Source of the DNA: Exiguobacterium sp. KRL4 | GTDB lineage: Bacteria > Bacillota > Bacilli > Exiguobacteriales > Exiguobacteriaceae | DNA: 64,000 nt | Assembly: GCF_001870785.1 (NCBI RefSeq) | Contig: NZ_MOLV01000001.1 | Span: 62,001-126,000 of the forward strand | Reading direction: 5' to 3' | Shown here: positions 56,541 to 64,000 of the stretch, in pieces | Numbering within the stretch: the stretch's first letter is position 1 | Layout: the number at the start of each line of letters is the position of its first letter | Program-made: the position numbers and the translations under genes | The notes under the pieces: generated by a model | What the model was told of the DNA's origin: nothing | The model's database searches: none | The model's input: only the letters and a program-made list of their open reading frames with translations

Positions 56541-57833
56541 ATGAAACTTTGTACAATCGGACTCGGATATATTGGATTACCTTCTTCAGCCATGTTTGCA
56601 GATCACGGAACGGACGTCGTCGGGGTCGACATCGACCCACGCATCGTCAAGATGTTGAATGCGGGAGACATTCATATCGAAGAACCGGGACTTGAAGATG
56701 TCATCAAACGTGTCGTCGCAAATGGAAAGTTTCGGGCAACACTGACACCGGAACCGGCAGATGTCTTTTTAATTGCCGTTCCGACACCAAATTTAAATGA
56801 CACGTATAAATCGTGTGACTTGAAGTATGTCCTGGCAGCCGTTCAGAATATGTTGCCGCACGTTCAAAAAGGAAATGTCATCATCGTTGAATCGACGATC
56901 GCGCCAAGGACGATGGATGATCATGTCCGTCCGTTGATTGAAGCAGCCGGTTTCGTCATCGGGAAAGACGTCTTCGTCGTTCATTGTCCGGAACGTGTAC
57001 TTCCGGGACAAATCTTACATGAACTCATTCACAACAATCGAATTGTCGGTGGATTGACACCGGCTTGTGCGGATGCAGGAGCAGCGGTATATGAAACGTT
57101 TGTCCAAGGTGAAATCGTCAAGACGGATGCGAAGACGGCAGAAATGTCGAAGCTGATGGAAAACACGTTCCGTGATGTCAATATCGCTTTAGCTAACGAA
57201 CTGACGCAAGTCTGTCATAAACTCGAGATTAACGTGCTTGACGTGATTGAGATGGCGAACATGCATCCACGTGTAAACTTGCATCATCCGGGACCAGGAG
57301 TCGGCGGACATTGTCTCGCGGTCGATCCTTACTTCATCGTCGCCAAAGCCCCATCCCTTGCACGGATCATCCATACGGCGCGAGAAACGAATGTCAATAT
57401 GCCGCATTTCGTCGCCGAACAGGCTGAACGACTTGTTTCTTCTCATGTTCGACCAAAAATCGCAGTGTTCGGTGTCACATATAAAGGGAACGTCGACGAC
57501 ATGCGCGAAAGCCCAGCCGTTGATGTCATTGAACAGTTGATTGACCGAGGCATGGATGTAGCAGTCTGCGATCCGCACGTTGAACGTTCGATTTCGTCAC
57601 GCTTTGAGCTTGTCGATGAGATTGAGGCCATTCAAGGAGCAGATCTTGCCCTCGTCTTAGTCGATCATGATGAATTCAAACAATTTGATTCACGACGTCT
57701 TGTTAATCAGATGCGGACACCCGTCTTATTTGATACGAAAGGAATCGTCCAACCGCTCGAGGATATTACTGTCTTGAACTTCGGTAACTTGCATACGTAT
57801 CAAACGACGGAAGTGGACGCGAAAGCGATATGA
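56541..57833 (+). CDS. wecC: UDP-N-acetyl-D-mannosamine dehydrogenase
   Basis: A 430-residue NAD-dependent enzyme that oxidises UDP-ManNAc twice to UDP-ManNAcA. The N-terminal cofactor motif is GLGYIGLP, the central domain is present, and the catalytic Cys258 is in GVGGHCLAVDP. The form IGLGYIGLPSSAMFADHG and HCPERVLPGQILHELIHNNR is that of WecC rather than UDP-glucose dehydrogenase. The epimerase that makes its substrate lies in the same operon. It overlaps the permease gene by 4 nt. Confidence 0.93.
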   Translation: MKLCTIGLGYIGLPSSAMFADHGTDVVGVDIDPRIVKMLNAGDIHIEEPGLEDVIKRVVANGKFRATLTPEPADVFLIAVPTPNLNDTYKSCDLKYVLAAVQNMLPHVQKGNVIIVESTIAPRTMDDHVRPLIEAAGFVIGKDVFVVHCPERVLPGQILHELIHNNRIVGGLTPACADAGAAVYETFVQGEIVKTDAKTAEMSKLMENTFRDVNIALANELTQVCHKLEINVLDVIEMANMHPRVNLHHPGPGVGGHCLAVDPYFIVAKAPSLARIIHTARETNVNMPHFVAEQAERLVSSHVRPKIAVFGVTYKGNVDDMRESPAVDVIEQLIDRGMDVAVCDPHVERSISSRFELVDEIEAIQGADLALVLVDHDEFKQFDSRRLVNQMRTPVLFDTKGIVQPLEDITVLNFGNLHTYQTTEVDAKAI

Positions 57834-58630
57834 ACGGGGTTGGCACAATCGGGAAAGAGTTGAAAGATCATTTTTATCTGATCTTTCGTCTTTCGCTTTA
57901 TGAAACGAAAAGTCAATACAGCATGCAATACCTTGGATGGTTCTGGGAAATCATGACCCCGCTTCTGCAGATTGGTGTCTATTGGGTCGTGTTTGGTTTC
58001 GGGATTCGAGGTGGAAATCCGGTCGACGGGATTCCATTCGTCTTTTGGTTGGTCAGTGGATTGATTGCCTGGTTTTTCATCGGCAGTACGATCCCAAGCG
58101 GTTCACGATCGATTTACGGACGGGTCGCCCTTGTTTCGAAAATGCATTTTCCGCTCAGTACGATACCGGCCTATGTCATCTTGGCACAATTTTACCGTCA
58201 TATCGCGATGATTGTCCTGACGATTATTCTCGGAATGGCATTTGGTTATTTTCCGGGATGGCATACGTTTGAGTTGTTGTATATCGTCCCGGCCGGTGTC
58301 ATTTTTCTGTATGCTGTTTCGCTTTTGTTGTCTGCTCTAGCAACGATGATTCGAGATGTCCAAAACATGGTAACTTCGGCGATCCGGATGTTGATGTACT
58401 TGACGCCAATCATGTGGATACCGCCGGAACACAGTCTGTTTAAGACGTTGTTGATGATTAATCCTCTCGTCTATTTGATTGAAGGGTACCGCTCAGCATT
58501 GATTGGAACCGGATATTTACTCGATCACGTCTGGTACGGTCTCTACTTCTGGACTGTGACGTCCGTTTTGTTAGTAGTCGGAGCAGCGGTCCATCTGAGA
58601 TTCCGCCGGTACTTCATTGATTACGTCTAG
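57830..58630 (+). CDS. ABC-2 type polysaccharide exporter permease (TagG-like)
   Basis: A 266-residue protein with six membrane spans. Family features are LKDHFYLIFRLSLYETKSQY at the N-terminus, LGWFWEIMTPLLQIGVYWVV and LMYLTPIMWIPPEHS. It would form the channel for a lipid-linked wall polymer, with the next gene product as ATPase. TagG of B. subtilis exports teichoic acid; here the neighbours point to a ManNAcA polymer. Confidence 0.9.
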   Translation: MNGVGTIGKELKDHFYLIFRLSLYETKSQYSMQYLGWFWEIMTPLLQIGVYWVVFGFGIRGGNPVDGIPFVFWLVSGLIAWFFIGSTIPSGSRSIYGRVALVSKMHFPLSTIPAYVILAQFYRHIAMIVLTIILGMAFGYFPGWHTFELLYIVPAGVIFLYAVSLLLSALATMIRDVQNMVTSAIRMLMYLTPIMWIPPEHSLFKTLLMINPLVYLIEGYRSALIGTGYLLDHVWYGLYFWTVTSVLLVVGAAVHLRFRRYFIDYV

Positions 58631-58641
58631 GAGGAGAAAAC

Positions 58642-59472
58642 ATGAGTCACGTCGTATTTGAAAATGTTTCAAAACGTTACGTCTTATATTCACGCCCGAT
58701 CGATAAATTAAAAGAAGTGTTGTTCGGTAAAGTTAGCGGCAAACCATTTTACGCGTTAAAAAACGTCTCGTTTTCCGTCAAGCAAGGTGAAATTGTCGGT
58801 GTGGTCGGAATTAATGGGAGTGGTAAATCGACATTGTCTCACCTGCTTGCGAACGTCACGCCACCGACATACGGTCGGGTGACGCTTGGTGGGAAATCAG
58901 CATTGATTGCGATTTCCAGTGGTCTGAACAACCAGCTGACCGGGCGGGACAACATCGAACTTAAAGGATTGATGATGGGATTGAATAAAAAACAGATTCA
59001 AGCCATCACACCGGAAATTCTCGAGTTCGCAGATATTGGGGACTTCATCGATCAGGCGGTCAAAACTTACTCGAGCGGTATGCGGGCGAGACTTGGTTTT
59101 GCGATCTCGATTAACATCAACCCGGACATCTTGATTATCGATGAAGCATTGTCAGTCGGTGACCAGACGTTTACGGAAAAATGTCTCGATAAGATGCGGG
59201 AGTTTCGCGATCAAGGGAAAACCATCTTTTTTGTCAGTCATTCTTTAAATCAAGTCAAAAGTTTTTGTACAAAAATTCTTTGGCTCGAGTATGGAGAAGT
59301 TCGGATGTTTGGTCCGACGACGGAAACGATGGCAGAGTATAATAAGTACCTTTACTGGTACAAGCAGCTTACGAAAAAACAAGCCGCACATTATGTTACG
59401 AAAAAAAGAACAGGACGAAGTGATGAGATCGAACGTTCCGCACGCGGCGAAACGATCGAATTGTCGTCATGA
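58642..59472 (+). CDS. ABC exporter ATPase (TagH-like)
   Basis: A 276-residue cytoplasmic ATPase. The Walker A is GINGSGKST, the signature motif is YSSGMRARLGF, and the Walker B is ILIIDEALSVGD, with the H-loop in FFVSHS. The start MSHVVFENVSKRYVLYSRPI resembles TagH and other polysaccharide-export ATPases. It is much shorter than B. subtilis TagH because the long C-terminal extension is missing. GGAGGAG precedes the ATG. Confidence 0.92.
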   Translation: MSHVVFENVSKRYVLYSRPIDKLKEVLFGKVSGKPFYALKNVSFSVKQGEIVGVVGINGSGKSTLSHLLANVTPPTYGRVTLGGKSALIAISSGLNNQLTGRDNIELKGLMMGLNKKQIQAITPEILEFADIGDFIDQAVKTYSSGMRARLGFAISININPDILIIDEALSVGDQTFTEKCLDKMREFRDQGKTIFFVSHSLNQVKSFCTKILWLEYGEVRMFGPTTETMAEYNKYLYWYKQLTKKQAAHYVTKKRTGRSDEIERSARGETIELSS

Positions 59473-59495
59473 ATAACGGATAGGGGATGGAACGA

Positions 59496-60596
59496 ATGAA
59501 ACGAGTCATGTTAGTGTTCGGAACGAGACCGGAAGCAATCAAGATGGCGCCTGTCGTCAAAGCATTGGAAAAACGAGAAGGAGTCGAACCGATTGTCGTC
59601 GTGACGGCACAACACCGGGAAATGCTCGATCAAGTCCTTGAACTGTTCCAAATCGTTCCAGACCATGATCTAGACTTGATGCGTCCACGCCAGACACTCG
59701 AAGAGATGACGGCACGGATTTTAAATGCGATGCGTCGTGTCTTGGAAAAAGAGCAACCGGATTTGGTGTTGGTCCATGGGGATACGACAACGACATTCGC
59801 GGCTTCGCTTGCAGCCTTTTACCAACAGATTCCGGTTGGTCATGTCGAAGCCGGCTTACGGACGTATCAGAAGTATGCACCGTTCCCGGAAGAGATGAAT
59901 CGTCAATTGACAGGTGTACTCGCTGATTACCATTTTGCTCCGACGGATCAGGCAGCGGAAAATTTGCGCTTGGAAAACAAAAAAAGTCCGATCATCGTGA
60001 CAGGAAATACGGTCATCGACGCTTTAAAAACAACGGTTTCGACGGACTACACACACCCGGTGTTGAAGGATCTTGCTGCAAGCGGACGGAAGCTGGTTTT
60101 GTTGACCGTTCACCGTCGGGAAAACCATCTTCAATTGTCGCAGATTTTTGATGCCATTGAACGATTGGCGGACAGTCATCCAGATATCGAAATCGTTTAT
60201 CCGGTCCATCCGAACCCGATTGTCCTCGAGGCGGCGGAACAATTGAACCACCATCCACGAATTCGATTGATTGAGCCGTTAGATGTCTTTGATTTTCATA
60301 ACTTGGCAGCCCGGTCGACTCTGATTTTGACGGATTCTGGTGGAATTCAAGAGGAAGCACCTTCGCTTGGTGTACCGGTTCTCGTCTTACGTGACACAAC
60401 AGAACGTCCTGAGGGCGTCGAAGCGGGGACGCTGAAGCTCGTCGGGACGGATCCGGAGCGAATCTACGCCATGGGACATCTGTTGCTGACGGATCAGGCC
60501 GCCTATGAAGCAATGGCGCAAGCGGCGAATCCATATGGAGACGGTCATGCGGCAGAGCGAATCGTCGATGCGATTTTGAGTGAGGTACCCGTATGA
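59496..60596 (+). CDS. wecB: UDP-N-acetylglucosamine 2-epimerase
   Basis: A 366-residue non-hydrolysing epimerase that interconverts UDP-GlcNAc and UDP-ManNAc, supplying WecC. Conserved blocks are FGTRPEAIKMAPVV, VTAQHREMLDQVL, VHGDTTTTFAASLAA, GHVEAGLRTY, LLTVHRREN and LTDSGGIQEEAPSLGVPVL. An ATG three codons earlier (59487) lies over the AGGGGAT ribosome site, so 59496 is chosen. It overlaps the next gene by 4 nt. Confidence 0.94.
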   Translation: MKRVMLVFGTRPEAIKMAPVVKALEKREGVEPIVVVTAQHREMLDQVLELFQIVPDHDLDLMRPRQTLEEMTARILNAMRRVLEKEQPDLVLVHGDTTTTFAASLAAFYQQIPVGHVEAGLRTYQKYAPFPEEMNRQLTGVLADYHFAPTDQAAENLRLENKKSPIIVTGNTVIDALKTTVSTDYTHPVLKDLAASGRKLVLLTVHRRENHLQLSQIFDAIERLADSHPDIEIVYPVHPNPIVLEAAEQLNHHPRIRLIEPLDVFDFHNLAARSTLILTDSGGIQEEAPSLGVPVLVLRDTTERPEGVEAGTLKLVGTDPERIYAMGHLLLTDQAAYEAMAQAANPYGDGHAAERIVDAILSEVPV

Positions 60597-61087
60597 GTGC
60601 TCACTCACTTGAACTGGCAAGCTATCAATTTTTTCCGCAGGGCAACCGAGAAAAAATTCTACTCGAAGAAGATGCAGACGGTGTCTGGTTCGATTTTCAA
60701 CAGGCGGATCCGACCGATAAGTTATACATTCAATTGTTCGATCAAGGATTTCAATATCCACCATCGAAGCTGTATCGTTCGGACGCTGCATTTGAACAAG
60801 CAGAGGTCATTACGGTCACTTGTGAACTGGAGACCAGTCAATCGTGCGACATCCAAATATTCAAAATGCAGTACGGTCAAAAAAAACGGATGCATTCTGA
60901 AACAGAGTGGCTGACAGTCAACGGACCGACGACATGTACGTTACAACTGGACCGAGTCAAAGGCGCTGACTACTTTAAGATTGCATTCAAGTTTTTACTT
61001 GAAGGAGATATGCGGGTTCGGTTGACGACATTACATGTCAACCGACTTGTTCCGCTCAAACAGGAGGAATCCTATCATGTTATTTAG
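60593..61087 (+). CDS. Unrecognised 164-residue protein in the polysaccharide operon
   Basis: I do not recognise this family. It is soluble (no signal or span), with alternating polar and hydrophobic runs (EVITVTCELETSQSCDIQIF, TTCTLQLDRV, DYFKIAFKFL, MRVRLTTLHVN) that suggest an all-beta sandwich such as a carbohydrate-binding fold. It overlaps wecB by 4 nt and algI by 11 nt, so it is made with them. A role in glycan recognition or acetylation is inference only. Confidence 0.7.
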   Translation: MSAHSLELASYQFFPQGNREKILLEEDADGVWFDFQQADPTDKLYIQLFDQGFQYPPSKLYRSDAAFEQAEVITVTCELETSQSCDIQIFKMQYGQKKRMHSETEWLTVNGPTTCTLQLDRVKGADYFKIAFKFLLEGDMRVRLTTLHVNRLVPLKQEESYHVI

Positions 61088-62465
61088 TTCGACGATTTTT
61101 TTATTTTTATTCTTACCGATCGTGTTGCTTGTCTACCATTTGTTGCCACGCACGTTTCGGAACGGCTGGCTCCTCGTAGCGAGCCTTTTCTTTTATGCCT
61201 GGGGTGAACCAAGATTCGTGTTATTGATGCTGACTAGTATTTTGATCAACTATTTGTTTGCATTAGCCGTACACACGTATCGTACGCGGATTGGTGTCAA
61301 GTGGATCATGTTCAGTATGATTACGGTCAACCTTGGGTTGCTCGGTTGGTTTAAGTACAGCGGATTTTTTGTCACGTCGATCAACGAGACGTTTCAAACG
61401 GCGTTGTTTGTCCCGGAAGTTGTCTTACCGATCGGGATTTCATTCTTTACTTTCCAGGCGATGAGTTACGTCATTGATGTGTATCGTCAAGCGGGACAAG
61501 TCCAAAAAAACCCGCTCGATCTCGCTTTGTATATCGCGTTGTTTCCACAATTGATTGCCGGTCCGATTGTTCGTTACGAGACGGTTGCGGACGAAATCAA
61601 TCACCGGCGGGAAACCTTGCCTGAATTTGCACAAGGGGTCCGTCGCTTCATCATTGGCTTATCCAAAAAATTGATTTTAGCGAACGGATGCGGGCAAGTC
61701 GCAGATACGATTTTTAACATGAAGGATTTATCGATGGGACTGGCCTGGATTGGAATCATCGCCTATGCCTTACAAATTTATTTTGATTTTTCCGGCTACA
61801 GTGACATGGCGATTGGACTGGGATTGATGTTTGGGTTTCATTTTCTCGAAAACTTCAACTATCCGTACATTTCAAAATCAGTATCTGAATTTTGGCGCCG
61901 GTGGCATATTTCGTTAGGCTCCTGGTTCCGGGATTATGTCTACATTCCTCTTGGAGGAAACCGGGTGTCACCGTGGAAACAGTATCGCAATCTCGGAATC
62001 GTCTGGATGTTGACCGGACTTTGGCATGGCGCGAGTTGGACATTTGTTGCCTGGGGGGTCTACTACGGAATCTGGATTATGCTCGAGAAAGCCTTCCTTG
62101 GGAAGTTGCTGGCGCGGGTTCCCGTGTTCGCGACCGTTTGGACGCTGGTGCTCGTCTTAGTCGGGTGGGTCTTTTTCCGGGCGGAAACGTTCCCGGAAGC
62201 GATCACATACATCCAAGCGATGTTTGTCCCGGATGTTGTGTGGGATGACCGCGCGAGTTATCAACTCGTCCAAAATGGTGTAATCTTAGCGCTCGCGTGT
62301 CTTGCTGCGACTCCGATTCCGAAACGGATCGGTGAACGATTTGTCGAGGCATCGGGCAAAATTGGACAGACGATGCAATATGGATATGCGATGGTCTTGT
62401 TGTTCCTCGCCACATCGGCGCTGGTCGCAAGTACGTTTAATCCCTTTATTTATTTCCGTTTCTAG
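61077..62465 (+). CDS. MBOAT O-acyltransferase (AlgI-like)
   Basis: A 462-residue polytopic membrane protein of the AlgI/PatA/DltB group, which passes acyl groups across the membrane to surface sugars. About ten hydrophobic segments are seen. Diagnostic blocks are FWRRWHISLGSWFRDYVYIP and TGLWHGASWTFVAWG with the catalytic His. AGGAGG at 61062 lies before the ATG at 61077, deciding against the longer frame from 61035. The DHHW protein next is its usual partner. Confidence 0.93.
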   Translation: MLFSSTIFLFLFLPIVLLVYHLLPRTFRNGWLLVASLFFYAWGEPRFVLLMLTSILINYLFALAVHTYRTRIGVKWIMFSMITVNLGLLGWFKYSGFFVTSINETFQTALFVPEVVLPIGISFFTFQAMSYVIDVYRQAGQVQKNPLDLALYIALFPQLIAGPIVRYETVADEINHRRETLPEFAQGVRRFIIGLSKKLILANGCGQVADTIFNMKDLSMGLAWIGIIAYALQIYFDFSGYSDMAIGLGLMFGFHFLENFNYPYISKSVSEFWRRWHISLGSWFRDYVYIPLGGNRVSPWKQYRNLGIVWMLTGLWHGASWTFVAWGVYYGIWIMLEKAFLGKLLARVPVFATVWTLVLVLVGWVFFRAETFPEAITYIQAMFVPDVVWDDRASYQLVQNGVILALACLAATPIPKRIGERFVEASGKIGQTMQYGYAMVLLFLATSALVASTFNPFIYFRF

Positions 62466-62480
62466 AAAGGAGAAGACGAA

Positions 62481-63671
62481 ATGGCACAACCAATCGAACG
62501 CAAATTAAAGCCAAAAGAGGTCGGTCAACCGTCATCTTCCTTTGAACGGAAGATGATGTGGATGACGACAATCAGTTTTTTCGTCATCTTGATAGCGATT
62601 GGCGTGGGCACGATCCTTCGGGAAGACCGAGTCAGTTCCCAGCTTGAAAATCGATCCCTTGCACAGTCTGTTAAGCCGACCGTTCAAGGTGTTGTTTCGG
62701 GTGAAGATATGGTGAAGGTGGAAAGCTATTTCACCGATCAATTAGTGTTGCGCGGAACCTTTGTTGAAATGCAGGCCCGATTATCAAAAAATGTTCTCCG
62801 GCAGCCGTTCCGCAACGGCATTTATACGGCTAAAGACGGCTACTTGATTGAACCGAGTCAAGCGGTACAACCGGTCATCCCGAGTGCTTTTCAACAGTTC
62901 ACGCAAGAGGTGAACCGTCCGGTCTACTTCGCACTTGCACCATCCAAAACCGTTATTGCGGAACGGGATGGAATCATTCCGAACTACGTCGCATCAAACG
63001 CCGAGCAACGGTACAAAACGATGCAAGCCGGTTTTACGAAAGCAGGAATTACATCAATTCCCCTAGATGCGTTAAAGTTGACGGATTACTTTAAGACAGA
63101 CCATCACTGGAACATAGATGGTGCCTATCAAGCGTATGACGAGATCATTCGTACGGTTGGAAAAACAGAGCCGACCTTAAAAAAAGTCGCAATGGATCCT
63201 CAGGCAAAACGGTCATCGGAACATCCTTACTTTGGTTCACTCGCCCGTAAGACGACGCTTGCGTATGCGAGCGCAGGAGACAAAATTGAATATTACGATG
63301 CCAACCAATTTGAGGGCATTGACGTCTGTTACGACAACAAATGTCGTCAGCCGCTGATTGATGAGCAATTCATCAAAGAAGAGGGGGATTATGCCGATCG
63401 TTATGAAGTGTTCATGCGCGGCAACCATGGCATTTTATCGATGACATCGAAGACGAAGGGACCAAAGTTACTTGTCCTCAAGGACTCGTTTGCGAATCCG
63501 GTCCTCCCGTTTCTCGCCAAGAGTGCCAATCTTGAGGTCGTTGATGTGCGATACGTCAATAAAGATTTTGATGCTTCTGAATTCGCGAAGCAAAAAAATG
63601 TGGATGCCGTCGTCTTTTTACACAATGCGAACATCGCTGGCTTGATGAAGACGTATCAGCAGAAATTGTAA
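62481..63671 (+). CDS. DHHW-motif protein, AlgX/AlgJ-like acetylation partner
   Basis: A 396-residue protein with one N-terminal span (about 28-47) and an outward domain. The hallmark is KTDHHWN, with the nucleophile serine in LVLKDSFANP, in the manner of SGNH-fold AlgJ/AlgX. It probably takes acetyl from the AlgI-like protein and places it on the polymer outside. It lies 15 nt after algI with AAAGGAG upstream. Two Cys (VCYDNKC) could form a disulphide. Confidence 0.87.
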   Translation: MAQPIERKLKPKEVGQPSSSFERKMMWMTTISFFVILIAIGVGTILREDRVSSQLENRSLAQSVKPTVQGVVSGEDMVKVESYFTDQLVLRGTFVEMQARLSKNVLRQPFRNGIYTAKDGYLIEPSQAVQPVIPSAFQQFTQEVNRPVYFALAPSKTVIAERDGIIPNYVASNAEQRYKTMQAGFTKAGITSIPLDALKLTDYFKTDHHWNIDGAYQAYDEIIRTVGKTEPTLKKVAMDPQAKRSSEHPYFGSLARKTTLAYASAGDKIEYYDANQFEGIDVCYDNKCRQPLIDEQFIKEEGDYADRYEVFMRGNHGILSMTSKTKGPKLLVLKDSFANPVLPFLAKSANLEVVDVRYVNKDFDASEFAKQKNVDAVVFLHNANIAGLMKTYQQKL

Positions 63672-63683
63672 GGGAGGTACCGC

Positions 63684-64000
63684 ATGAGATCACGTCTACG
63701 AAAAAAGCAACGGCCGATTGGCTGGCGGATCGTGAGTGCCGTCTTGTTGTTATTTGTCTTAACGATCAGTGCGACGACAGGATATGCATTCTTAAAGCTC
63801 CAGCAAACAGCTGATTCGTTCATCACGCCATTAAAAGGGGAAAAAAAGCTCCCGCTTGAAGTGATGCAACCGGTCAATGTTTTATTGATTGGAGTCGATG
63901 AGCGAAAAAATGATCCGGGACGAGCCGATGCGATCATGTTGCTATCGTTTAATCCGAAAACAAAACAAGCGACCGCCCTTTCGATTCCGCGTGATATGCA
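63684..64000 (+). CDS. LytR-CpsA-Psr family wall-polymer ligase, partial
   Basis: The gene runs off the window. The visible 105 residues start MRSRLRKKQRPIGWRIVSAV, with one membrane span (about 15-33), then the LCP domain start: NVLLIGVDERKNDPGRAD, AIMLLSFNPKTKQ and SIPRDM. LCP enzymes attach lipid-linked glycopolymers to peptidoglycan. AGGGAGG precedes the ATG. It continues the wecC operon and fits its wall-polymer purpose. Confidence 0.92.
   Translation, partial: MRSRLRKKQRPIGWRIVSAVLLLFVLTISATTGYAFLKLQQTADSFITPLKGEKKLPLEVMQPVNVLLIGVDERKNDPGRADAIMLLSFNPKTKQATALSIPRDM

Noticed and set aside
60013..60534. A 173-codon open frame on the minus strand inside wecB.
   Set aside because: It lies wholly within a clear epimerase gene and its product is low in recognisable structure.

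Overview
The window looks like chromosomal DNA from a low-to-moderate GC Gram-positive bacterium of the Bacillales, most likely Exiguobacterium. Two blocks keep the Bacillus subtilis gene order: yqeG-yqeH-aroE-yhbY-nadD-yqeK-rsfS-yqeM-comEA-comEC-(yqzM)-holA-(rpsT)-lepA-hemW, then hrcA-grpE-dnaK-dnaJ-prmA-rsmE-mtaB. The sporulation genes gpr and spoIIP, which sit between rpsT and lepA in B. subtilis, are absent, as are comEB and comER. This fits a non-sporulating relative. The genus assignment is inference from gene content and protein style, not a database result. I see no rRNA, tRNA, CRISPR array, insertion sequence or prophage.

Region 1 (1-8770) is a maltose/maltodextrin unit: a lipoprotein binding protein, two ABC permeases, a membrane-anchored extracellular alpha-amylase and a MalR-type repressor, then a separately promoted maltose phosphorylase with two cre/MalR-like operators. 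No ATPase and no beta-phosphoglucomutase gene is present, so both must be supplied from elsewhere. Region 2 (8900-15130) holds mixed housekeeping genes: a YitT membrane protein, a Cof-type phosphatase, a YjzD-like protein, isoaspartyl dipeptidase, a membrane thioredoxin, phosphatidylserine decarboxylase and an ArsB/NhaD-like transporter.

Region 3 (15160-37710) is the conserved core: ribosome assembly (yqeH, yhbY, rsfS, lepA, rpsT), NAD synthesis (nadD), competence DNA uptake (comEA, comEC), replication (holA) and the CIRCE-controlled heat-shock operon, followed by RNA and ribosomal protein modification genes. Several genes under 60 codons sit here, including yqzM and an unrecognised 31-residue membrane protein.

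Region 4 (37740-49870) is accessory: two tandem RarD-like transporters (one diverged), deoC, a coupled BMP lipoprotein and chemoreceptor pair, an M23 peptidase with coiled coil, an SDR, YkvA, DedA and HAD proteins, a PTS EIIC-like gene broken by one in-frame TGA, an NADP-dependent oxidoreductase and a 53-residue acidic protein.

Region 5 (50143-64000, running off the edge) is a cell-surface polysaccharide locus in two operons. The first has a two-domain glycosyltransferase, a methyltransferase and two GT4 glycosyltransferases, all overlapping by 4 nt. The second encodes UDP-ManNAc dehydrogenase, a TagG/TagH-type ABC exporter, UDP-GlcNAc 2-epimerase, an unrecognised protein, an AlgI-like O-acyltransferase, a DHHW-motif partner and a LytR-CpsA-Psr ligase. 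Together they predict a ManNAcA-containing, O-acetylated wall glycopolymer that is made inside, exported by TagGH-like proteins and attached to peptidoglycan.
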